A stretch of DNA of 61,145 bases from an uncultured Granulosicoccaceae bacterium (lineage in GTDB: Bacteria > Pseudomonadota > Gammaproteobacteria > Granulosicoccales > Granulosicoccaceae), in the NCBI GenBank assembly GCA_938003855.1, contig CALKXD010000010.1, forward strand, positions 1 through 61,145, in the 5' to 3' direction. Position numbers and translations under genes: made by a program. Of the stretch, positions 55,000 through 61,145 are shown piece after piece. Position 1 is the first letter of the stretch. Each line of letters begins with the position of its first letter. The notes below the pieces were generated by a model, which worked only from the letters and a program-made list of their open reading frames with translations, searched no databases and was not told the DNA's origin.

Positions 55000-55353
55000 C
55001 TACGAGACAGAATGGTGAATAGCCGCGCTGTCTTCAGGCACTTCCGCGCGGTCGTCTTTGCCATAGTCACGGATCACGCTGCATACACGTAGTCGATAGT
55101 GACTAAAATAGTCTCCACGGCCAGCCCGCTGTGCTTCCCGGTGCGCCTGCAACTCACGCCATCGCTGCACCGCCTGCTCACTCTCGAAAAAGCTCAGCGA
55201 CAGCATTTTACCCGCCTCGGTAATACTCTCGAATCGCTCCACCGAGATAAATCCATCGATATGCTCAAGCTCAGCGCGCAGGCTTGCCGCATGCGCCAGA
55301 TAAGCCTCTTTTTTGTCGGCTTTCGGCCAGACTTCGAAGATTACTGCGATCAT
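55000..55353 (-). CDS. Antibiotic biosynthesis monooxygenase (ABM) domain protein
   Basis: 117 residues from the ATG at 55353 (GGGGA upstream); the upstream frame to 55431 is not family-like. The ABM fold is visible: MIAVIFEVWPKADKKEAYLAHAASLRAELEHIDGFISVERFESITEAGKMLSLSFFESEQAVQRW, and RAGRGDYFSHYRLRVCSVIRDYG. These small dimeric ferredoxin-like proteins include heme-degrading and quinol-oxidising enzymes and many of unknown role. It overlaps nothing and lies 64 bases behind dusC. Confidence 0.8.
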   Translation of the reverse strand: MIAVIFEVWPKADKKEAYLAHAASLRAELEHIDGFISVERFESITEAGKMLSLSFFESEQAVQRWRELQAHREAQRAGRGDYFSHYRLRVCSVIRDYGKDDRAEVPEDSAAIHHSVS

Positions 55354-55417
55354 GGTTGTCCCCGTTAATCGTATAAACCCAATGGGCAATAATAACATCG
55401 CGGGGAACGCGCCGCCG

Positions 55418-56407
55418 TCACACCGGCACACCGCCGGGTGTCAGATTGTTCTGCACCACCGACGTATAGTGTTGATTGATTTCCCGGCTTATCTCATCAA
55501 AGCTGCGCAGTCGCTTGACGCGCTCAAACAACTCCTGCGCTGACGGGTACTCACGACGCAGATAGGTCAGCCATTGCTTGGTCCGGTTGCCTGCATATTT
55601 TTCAGGCAAATCGGCGGCCGTCGCCAGCAACTCCTGCAACAGCTCAACCACCTCTGGCCACTGCATCACGCGATGGTCAGTCTGTCCGGCGCTCTTGCAC
55701 AACTGCACCGCCAGATCCGGTCTGGACAAGGCCCCACGTCCGAGCATCACATCACGGCAGCCACTGTCGTGCCGTGCTTGATGTGAATTGCTGTCGCTCC
55801 AGATTTCGCCATTGATAATCACCGGTATCGCAAGGCTCTGCCGGACCGCTTCCACCTGGTGCCAATGGGCAGGTGGTTTATAGCCGTCGTTGCGGGTTCG
55901 GGCGTGGACACATAATTCAGTGGCGCCAGCCGCCTCAATCTGCCTAGCGGTGTCGAGAAACAAACTGCTGTCATCAAAACCGAGGCGCATTTTCACAGTC
56001 ACTGGAATCGATGCGTCCACCGCGTCACGCACAGCGGTGACAATCTCAACAATGACGTCCGGTGTGCGCAGCAGTGAAGATCCACCACCATGCCGGTTTA
56101 CCGTTTTAGCCGGACACCCGAAATTGAGATCAATTCCCGGAGCGCCAAGCGCCACCGCACGCTGTGCATTTTGCGCCAGCGCCTGAGGGTTGCTGCCCAG
56201 CAACTGCAGATACACCGGAGTCCCTGAACGCGTACACCCGCCAGACTCAAGCTCCGGACAACAGCGGCGAAATACACGATCAGGATAAAGATGATCGGTG
56301 ACACGCAGAAACTCAGTGACGCAACGGTTGTAGCCACCAATAGCCGTTAGAATCCGACGCATGTGGAAGTCGGTAACACCTTCCATCGGCGCAAGCATGA
56401 TGCGCAC
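55418..56407 (-). CDS. dusC: tRNA-dihydrouridine(16) synthase DusC
   Basis: About 329 residues from the GTG at 56407, which gives VRIMLAPMEGVTD, like other DusC starts; an ATG at 56446 would overlap znuA by 16 bases. FMN barrel marks: LAPMEGVTDFHMRRIL, CVTEFLRVTDHLYP, GTPVYLQLLGSNPQALAQNAQRAV, GIDLNFGCPAKTVNRHGGGSSLL with the catalytic Cys, VTVKMRLGFDD, ELCVHARTRNDGYKPPAHWH and VIINGEIW, and DVMLGRGALSRPDLAVQL. The DLNFGCPAKTVN-HGGG block and the RVTDHLYP segment are those of the DusC subgroup, which reduces U16. It reads away from znuA on the same strand. Confidence 0.9.
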   Translation of the reverse strand: MRIMLAPMEGVTDFHMRRILTAIGGYNRCVTEFLRVTDHLYPDRVFRRCCPELESGGCTRSGTPVYLQLLGSNPQALAQNAQRAVALGAPGIDLNFGCPAKTVNRHGGGSSLLRTPDVIVEIVTAVRDAVDASIPVTVKMRLGFDDSSLFLDTARQIEAAGATELCVHARTRNDGYKPPAHWHQVEAVRQSLAIPVIINGEIWSDSNSHQARHDSGCRDVMLGRGALSRPDLAVQLCKSAGQTDHRVMQWPEVVELLQELLATAADLPEKYAGNRTKQWLTYLRREYPSAQELFERVKRLRSFDEISREINQHYTSVVQNNLTPGGVPV

Positions 56408-56430
56408 GTTACAATCGCAAACCAGATGAC

Positions 56431-57348
56431 TCAACCACGAAGGCAATCACCGATGAGCGCTGCAGTATCGCGCAGCCAGTCTGGATACATTGACGGCCCG
56501 CTCTGATACTGACTACCGAGCGGATCCAGCGTCCCGACCCGGATACCCGATTCGCTGACAATCATGGTGACAACCCGTGACGGAAACTGCCTTTCCGAAA
56601 ACAGGCACTGAACCTGTTGCTCGGTGATCTTTTCCAGTACCCGTTGTAGCCCGCTGGCTCCCGGCTGCACTTCTGGCTGCCAGGCGACAACCCCGTTGTC
56701 ATGCAAACCATAGCGATGGGAAAAATACTGAAAGGAATCGTGATACACCATAAAAGCGACTTCCCGGACCTCGGCTAGCTGTTGTTCAATTTCCAGATTC
56801 AGGCTCTCAAGTCGACGATTGTACGCGGAAGCATTGGTTCTATAGCGTTCAGCGTTGTCTGGATCAAGAAGGCCGAGCTGCAGTGCCAGGTAGTCGACCA
56901 TGACACTGGCCAGTTGTGGATCAGTCCATATGTGGGTGTCAAAGGCAGCATCGTCGCTGTGACCGTGATTGTGGGCTTTGTGTTCTGCTGACGTGCGCAA
57001 TTCCAGTAAAGCCAGATCCGGGGTATCAATCAACTCGATCACTTTGACCGCCTGATCCAGTCTGGCCAGCGGGTTGTTCAGAAACCCTTCCAACCCCGGC
57101 CCGACGCGCACCACGACATCGGCATTATTCAATGCGCGGATACCGGATGGCTTTAGCTGTGCCTGATGCGGCGAGACCAACCCATCGAGCAACAGGTACG
57201 GTTCAACGATGCCTTCGGTCACGGCCGCGAGCAAGCTATGGACGGGCTTGATGGTTGCCACCAGACTGATCGGCACATCTGCCGCCAGCGGACGCAGCAA
57301 ACCGAGTAGCAACGCCGTTGCAATGAACCAGAGACGGGGGCGAGCCAT
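56431..57348 (-). CDS. znuA: Zinc ABC transporter binding protein ZnuA
   Basis: 305 residues. The signal peptide is MARPRLWFIATALLLGLLRPLAA. Cluster A-I fold: TIKPVHSLLAAVTEGI, LVSPHQAQLKPSGIRALNNADVVVRVG with a metal-binding His at 61, a short His-rich loop AEHKAHNHGHSDD (121-133), FDTHIWTDPQ with His139, MVYHDSFQYF with a third His, and LFSERQFPSRVV near the end with an acidic ligand in RVGTLDPLG. It captures zinc in the periplasm for ZnuB and ZnuC. It is transcribed away from znuCB, with the GH18-like gene between. Confidence 0.9.
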   Translation of the reverse strand: MARPRLWFIATALLLGLLRPLAADVPISLVATIKPVHSLLAAVTEGIVEPYLLLDGLVSPHQAQLKPSGIRALNNADVVVRVGPGLEGFLNNPLARLDQAVKVIELIDTPDLALLELRTSAEHKAHNHGHSDDAAFDTHIWTDPQLASVMVDYLALQLGLLDPDNAERYRTNASAYNRRLESLNLEIEQQLAEVREVAFMVYHDSFQYFSHRYGLHDNGVVAWQPEVQPGASGLQRVLEKITEQQVQCLFSERQFPSRVVTMIVSESGIRVGTLDPLGSQYQSGPSMYPDWLRDTAALIGDCLRG

Positions 57349-57374
57349 AACGCATTCCAGGGAAATAACGCATC

Positions 57375-57382
57375 ATTATAAT
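57375..57382. promoter_or_regulatory. ATTATAAT palindrome upstream of znuA, possible Zur site
   Basis: A perfect ATTATAAT core, within GCATCATTATAATACAA, lies about 30 bases upstream of the znuA start in the znuA/GH18 divergent region. Zur sites in gammaproteobacteria have an AT-rich palindrome of similar kind (TGTTATA-TATAACA), but the flanks here match poorly. A promoter -10 box is an alternative. Weak candidate. Confidence 0.3.
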
Positions 57383-57505
57383 ACAAAGAACCGCGGCAGA
57401 TCGGCATCGGCTGGCAGACAGCGCAGAAGAGACACTTTTGCCGTATCCACACCGCAGCCGACTACCCGCTATACTGTTTATGAGAAATAAGAAAACAACA
57501 AAAAC

Positions 57506-57527
57506 TTTACACTTCGGCGGGTGTAAA
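57506..57527. promoter_or_regulatory. Inverted repeat TTTACAC-N8-GTGTAAA upstream of the GH18-like gene
   Basis: TTTACAC (57506-57512) and GTGTAAA (57521-57527) are perfect 7-base arms around TTCGGCGG, about 60 bases before the ATG at 57589. It could be an operator for a dimeric regulator. No regulator gene is adjacent. Confidence 0.35.
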
Positions 57528-57588
57528 AGCTGAACTACGCCCTGTACATTTTTGTCTACCGCCCAATATTTTCCCCAACTGGTTGCTC

Positions 57589-58491
57589 ATGGCATTTTAT
57601 TCTGTGAAGTTCCCAAGCAGGCGTTTTGCGCGCTTGTTCGCAACGGCCGCGGTGGCCTTGACGCTGCTGGCGAATTGCGTGTCCAATGACATGTCTGTAT
57701 TTTCGTCAAAACCCGTGATGCTCGATCCCGTTGAAAACCCCGGCAGCTGGGTAATCGGTTCATACCCCGGTTGGGTGCAAAAAAACCTGACGCCGATGGA
57801 AGTGCCCTATGAGCACTTCACTCACATCATGCACTTTGCCATGTACCCGACCGACGACGGGCGCCTGGACATCGGCGATATATTCACCGACCGCAACGCG
57901 GACAAAGCCGTGGAGGCGGCGCACGCCTTCAACACCCCGATCATCCTGGTGGTTGGCGGCGAGGGTGAAGGGCATCATTTTGTGGGTGCTACCAACGAAT
58001 CCAACCTGCCCTCATTTGTCGACGCCATAGTCAATCGCCTGCAGCAACATGGCTACGATGGCGTCAGTATCGACTGGGAGGAATCCGTCGTCGATACACA
58101 ATTGATCAACCTCATGCGGGAACTCCACACTGCGTTCGACGCATTGCCGGTCAGGCCTCTGCTAATGGTCGACATCATGACCAATTACGTCAAATCGAAA
58201 ACTGCAGCAGCGGTCGAGCCTTACGTGGATACGCTCAACATTATGAGTTATTACCAGTACAACAAAATCGAGAACGAATACAACTACTATCGCAGAGCCG
58301 GCGTCCCGGCTGAAAAAGTCATCATGGGAGTTGGCGTTTTTCCGGGTGCCGACGACCTGTCTCCCAATCGACTGCTGACAAAAATGCAGTACGCCCGCTC
58401 GAAGAATTTTCGAGGCACCGAACTGTGGAGCTTCGAATTCACTGACTGGGACAGCGAGATTATTCAGCAGTACAACAGTTTGCGCTGGTAA
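57589..58491 (+). CDS. GH18-like exported protein
   Basis: 300 residues from the ATG at 57589. An N-terminal hydrophobic segment (LFATAAVALTLLANC) suggests export; a Cys there is preceded by Asn, not a good lipobox. The barrel resembles family 18 glycoside hydrolases: WVIGSYPGWVQKNL, FTHIMHFAMYPTDDG, PIILVVGGEGEGHHF, GYDGVSIDWEES and LNIMSYYQYNK, ending AEKVIMGVGVFPGAD and RGTELWSFEFTDWDSEI. The DxxDxDxE motif reads DGVSIDWE: the second Asp is Ser but the last Asp and Glu remain. Chitinase, peptidoglycan-type or even a binding-only protein are possible. It sits in the zinc-uptake locus. Confidence 0.7.
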   Translation: MAFYSVKFPSRRFARLFATAAVALTLLANCVSNDMSVFSSKPVMLDPVENPGSWVIGSYPGWVQKNLTPMEVPYEHFTHIMHFAMYPTDDGRLDIGDIFTDRNADKAVEAAHAFNTPIILVVGGEGEGHHFVGATNESNLPSFVDAIVNRLQQHGYDGVSIDWEESVVDTQLINLMRELHTAFDALPVRPLLMVDIMTNYVKSKTAAAVEPYVDTLNIMSYYQYNKIENEYNYYRRAGVPAEKVIMGVGVFPGADDLSPNRLLTKMQYARSKNFRGTELWSFEFTDWDSEIIQQYNSLRW

Positions 58492-58614
58492 CTGCGCGGC
58501 AGAGCGGGCTGCTGGACGGATACCCGACAACCGCCCGCATAACCGGATAAAGCACGTACTGCCGGGGGCGTGCATAGGTTATGATGCGCTATTGCGTGCC
58601 GCCAGATCAGAGCC

Positions 58615-59412
58615 TTGAACACACCCGCGCCCTCCCCGTCCCCCGAAACACTCATCAGCGTACACGACCTTACCGTCATGAACGGCAGCCGACGATTGGT
58701 GCATGGCGTCAATCTGTCAGTCAGCCGGGGGGAGATTGTCACCATCGTCGGCCCCAACGGCAGCGGCAAAAGCACCACGATCAAAGCGATCCTCGGCATT
58801 CTCAAGCCCCAGACGGGCTATGTATCGATCGCCAGCGGAGTGAAGATCGGCTATGTGCCACAAAAGCTCGAGATCAATGACTCCATGCCGCTGACGGTAG
58901 ATCGCTTCATGCGACTGACGTACCGCCATGCCGATGCGGAAATCGACGCAGCCCTGGCAACCACCGGCGTGCTGCATCTGAAAAAACGCGAGTTATCACG
59001 GCTATCGGGCGGCGAATTCCAGCGTGTACTGATCGCCCGGGCCATGGCCGCAAAACCCGATGTTCTGGTACTCGATGAGCCTGTTCAAGGGGTCGATTTC
59101 AACGCCGAACTGGAAATCTATCACTTGATTGGAGAATTGCGCCGCTCGCATCAATGTGGCGTGCTGCTGGTCTCCCACGATCTACACATAGTGATGGCTG
59201 AAACCGATACTGTTATCTGCATGAACGGCCACGTCTGTTGCTCAGGCTCTCCGCAGGTTGTCACCAACAGCCCCGAGTTCAGAGATCTGTTCGGCGCTCG
59301 CGGTGCAGAAGCGCTTGCGGTATACCGTCATCATCACGACCACAATCATGGCCCGGACGGCCGGGTTATCCCGAACACAGAAACTGAAGCGGAAAACCAC
59401 CACTGTGTTTGA
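58615..59412 (+). CDS. znuC: Zinc ABC transporter ATPase ZnuC
   Basis: 265 residues from a TTG start. Walker A GPNGSGKST, then IGYVPQKLEINDSMPLTVDRFM (the Q loop region, typical of ZnuC), signature LSGGEFQRV, Walker B VLVLDEPVQGVDFN and switch His in VSHDLHIVM. The end is unusually rich in His: VYRHHHDHNHGPDG and a final ENHHCV. These may bind zinc. Its stop overlaps the start of znuB by 8 bases. It energises ZnuB; ZnuA is encoded on the opposite strand, 1.3 kb away. Confidence 0.93.
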   Translation: MNTPAPSPSPETLISVHDLTVMNGSRRLVHGVNLSVSRGEIVTIVGPNGSGKSTTIKAILGILKPQTGYVSIASGVKIGYVPQKLEINDSMPLTVDRFMRLTYRHADAEIDAALATTGVLHLKKRELSRLSGGEFQRVLIARAMAAKPDVLVLDEPVQGVDFNAELEIYHLIGELRRSHQCGVLLVSHDLHIVMAETDTVICMNGHVCCSGSPQVVTNSPEFRDLFGARGAEALAVYRHHHDHNHGPDGRVIPNTETEAENHHCV

Positions 59413-60196
59413 AGCTTTTTTTCTGCGTGCTCTGATTGCCGGCATCGGTGTGGCACTACTGGCCGGCCCGTTTGGCTGTTTTATTATCTGGCGCCGGATG
59501 GCTTACTTTGGCGACACCATGGCACACTCGGCACTGCTCGGTATCACGCTGTCGCTGATGCTGGAAATCAACACCAGCATCGGTGTCTTTGTGATCGCCT
59601 CAGCGCTGGCGCTGGCGCTGGTCTTTCTGCAGGCGCGCGCAGATCTGCCGAGCGACACCATTCTCGGAATCCTGTCGCACTCGACGTTAGCCGCCGGACT
59701 GATCGTGATCGGACTCATGACCAGCAATCGTGTCGACATGATGGCCTATCTGTTCGGGGATGTACTGGCTGTCGATCAGCAGGACTTGTGGGTTATCTGG
59801 ATCGGTGGCGCGCTGGCGCTGCTGGTGCTCGTTCTAATCTGGAGGCCATTGCTGGCCGGCACCGTGAATGCGGAACTGGCTAGCGCCGAAGGTCAGCGCC
59901 CGCAGACAGCCCGTCTGGTATTTCTGATTCTGCTTGCCGCGGTTATTGCTATCGCCATCAAGATCGTCGGTATCCTGCTGATCACCGCACTGCTGGTGAT
60001 TCCGGCAGCAAGCGCCCGGCGGTTCGCCACCAGCCCGGAATCGATGGCCGTACTTGCGGCCGCTCTCGGTAGTATCGCCGTGGCGTCTGGTTTATCCGCA
60101 TCAATGCAATGGGACACCCCGGCGGGTCCGGCCATTGTGGTGGCAGCACTGCTGTTGTTTTTGATCAGTATTGTGTTGCCACTGCGAAAAAGCTGA
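59405..60196 (+). CDS. znuB: Zinc ABC transporter permease ZnuB
   Basis: 263 residues from the GTG at 59405, which is the point where the family pattern begins and overlaps znuC by 8 bases; the open frame upstream to 59258 only shadows znuC. About seven to eight helices: FFLRALIAGIGVALLAGPFGCFIIWRRMAYFGDTMAHSALLGITLSLML, then ARADLPSDTILGILSHSTLAAGLI, VDMMAYLFGDVLAV, AIKIVGILLITALLVIPAASARRFA and ILLPL-like ends. The WRRMAYFGDTMAHSALLG and VGILLITALLVIPAA segments are diagnostic of the ZnuB/manganese-zinc permease family. It forms the inner-membrane channel. Confidence 0.93.
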   Translation: MFEAFFLRALIAGIGVALLAGPFGCFIIWRRMAYFGDTMAHSALLGITLSLMLEINTSIGVFVIASALALALVFLQARADLPSDTILGILSHSTLAAGLIVIGLMTSNRVDMMAYLFGDVLAVDQQDLWVIWIGGALALLVLVLIWRPLLAGTVNAELASAEGQRPQTARLVFLILLAAVIAIAIKIVGILLITALLVIPAASARRFATSPESMAVLAAALGSIAVASGLSASMQWDTPAGPAIVVAALLLFLISIVLPLRKS

Positions 60197-60254
60197 GCGC
60201 ACTCACCTGTCGGCGCGATCAGCCATCCGGCGATTCGCAAGCACCTGCTCGCCG

Positions 60255-61073
60255 TTACTTCTCTGCGACGATATAAGCAATCCAGCATTCGTGATCGACG
60301 ACTTCGCGAGTCTCCTCGAACTCATCAAGCGCTTCTTCGGTCTCGTCGTCAAATTTCTGAACATAAAAGCGAACGCCGCTAAAGCCGGCCTCCCGCAACA
60401 GATCTTCGATTTCCGAACCGCCCCACAACCGCCATGTGTAGCTGAACGCCTTGTCCAAGCGGGACTTATCAGGGAAGCGGAAATGGATGTAGCAGCTCAT
60501 TTCCTGTGTCAGTGCATTGTATTTGTTTTGATCCCACAGGTAGGTAAATCCGTCTAGCTTGTGTTTTTCAACCTGGGTGGTGTGTGCCTGCGAACCACCA
60601 AAGGCATCAAGAAACATCAGGCCATCGTCGTTGAGTGAGCGATGAACGCTCTGGAAATAAGCCAGCAGATCTTTTCTGTTCTTAAGTATCCAATAGCTGA
60701 AATTGAACGCCAGTACCACGTCCACCGACGGCGTATCGACCGTCAGCACATCTGATTCTATCAGCGCTACCCGCGCCTGTTGCTTCGGTTTTAGTTTTTT
60801 CAGGTTGTGCGCTCTGCCCCAGTCCAACACCTCTTTGTCAAAATCAACCGCCCATGACTGATTGCTTTTGCCACGTTTGGTCCACACGCAGGCGCTGCGT
60901 GCCGTGCCGGCAAAATCTTCTCTCAGCTTGACCGGTTTTTTGTTGCGGATAGCCTTGTAGGTGTCTTCGACAAAATCCAGTTCGAACTCTGAGTCCTGCA
61001 CCGAGTCCTGATATAACGCGTGCCGGTCAGCACGCTCTGCCATGGTCTGTTTTTTCTTATTCTTTTTGGCCAA
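60255..61073 (-). CDS. Class I SAM-dependent methyltransferase
   Basis: 272 residues. A lysine-rich start (MAKKNKKKQTMAERADRH), then a Rossmann core: VKLREDFAGTARSACVWTKRGKSNQSWAVDFDKEVLDWGRAHNL with the SAM-binding loop and acidic Asp, VALIESDVLTVDTPSVDVVLAFNFSYWIL and SLNDDGLMFLDAFGG, plus a C-terminal beta section (YIHFRFPDKSRLDKAFSYTWRLWGGSEIEDLLREAGFSGVRFYVQKFDDETEE). The pattern EDFAGT and the 'FNFSYWILK' segment recur in a bacterial methyltransferase group of unknown substrate. It lies convergent to znuB, near the window edge. Confidence 0.85.
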   Translation of the reverse strand: MAKKNKKKQTMAERADRHALYQDSVQDSEFELDFVEDTYKAIRNKKPVKLREDFAGTARSACVWTKRGKSNQSWAVDFDKEVLDWGRAHNLKKLKPKQQARVALIESDVLTVDTPSVDVVLAFNFSYWILKNRKDLLAYFQSVHRSLNDDGLMFLDAFGGSQAHTTQVEKHKLDGFTYLWDQNKYNALTQEMSCYIHFRFPDKSRLDKAFSYTWRLWGGSEIEDLLREAGFSGVRFYVQKFDDETEEALDEFEETREVVDHECWIAYIVAEK

Positions 61074-61145
61074 AAGGCACTCTCCTGTGTATCAGCTTTT
61101 TATGCCGACACCCTTGTTCAATAAATGCAGTGCAATGGTCGCGAG

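Noticed and set aside
1-61145. tRNA or rRNA genes
   Set aside because: No cloverleaf-like segment or rRNA sequence was recognised by eye in the intergenic regions; a tRNAscan run would be decisive.

Overview
The window looks like a piece of chromosome from a free-living, probably marine, gammaproteobacterium. HspQ, a DbpA-type helicase, DusC, Gph, a SPOR-domain protein, a QseBC/PmrAB-like two-component pair and divided znuA/znuCB genes all point that way. GC content is moderate, genes are tightly packed, and many catabolic and transport genes are present. A Granulosicoccus-like lineage is a guess only. No rRNA, tRNA, CRISPR array, prophage or intact mobile element was seen.

Layout. 1-3160 is a decayed segment: the C-terminal stub of a metallo-beta-lactamase-fold gene, a Tat-exported thioredoxin-like protein, the left end of an IS21-family element with the start of istA, a lipoprotein, and about 0.7 kb with no gene. 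3161-7779 (minus) is a 2-oxoacid/acetoin dehydrogenase operon with fused E1 alpha-beta, a stand-alone lipoyl protein, an alpha/beta hydrolase and a PfkB sugar kinase. 7902-10327 (plus) holds an aldo/keto reductase and an MFS transporter. 10351-14840 holds envelope genes and the two-component system facing a haem-type membrane protein. 14893-17355 holds a sugar-acid dehydratase and a YtoQ protein.

17373-31760 is the most interesting part. It is a 14-kb block on the minus strand: LivF, LivG, a fused LivH-LivM, a periplasmic binding protein, a Rieske oxygenase, two tandem 'amino acid synthesis' (DUF1185) paralogues, a UPF0280 protein, a 6-hydroxynicotinate-reductase-like Fe-S protein, and a molybdenum hydroxylase made of a fused 2Fe-2S/Mo chain plus an FAD chain. 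Read together, it suggests import and breakdown of a nitrogen heterocycle or related small molecule; the substrate cannot be told from sequence. One gene on the opposite strand (21157-21870), between the permease and the binding protein, encodes an unrecognised protein with six 18-residue repeats.

31847-44932 holds DbpA, a DUF255 protein with a DsbD-like tail, an RND/MMPL exporter, a nucleoside hydrolase, HspQ, a COG0523 GTPase beside an amidohydrolase, a fused DsbA-like isomerase/AhpD-like protein and a VOC protein. 45102-53164 holds a PPK2 polyphosphate kinase, a thioesterase, Rpe, a sugar-type binding protein directly abutting a membrane GGDEF-EAL protein (a likely ligand-to-c-di-GMP sensor pair), and Gph. 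53336-61073 holds a secreted reprolysin-like metalloprotease, an ABM monooxygenase, DusC, the zinc importer ZnuA/ZnuCB with a GH18-like protein lodged in the locus, and a methyltransferase.
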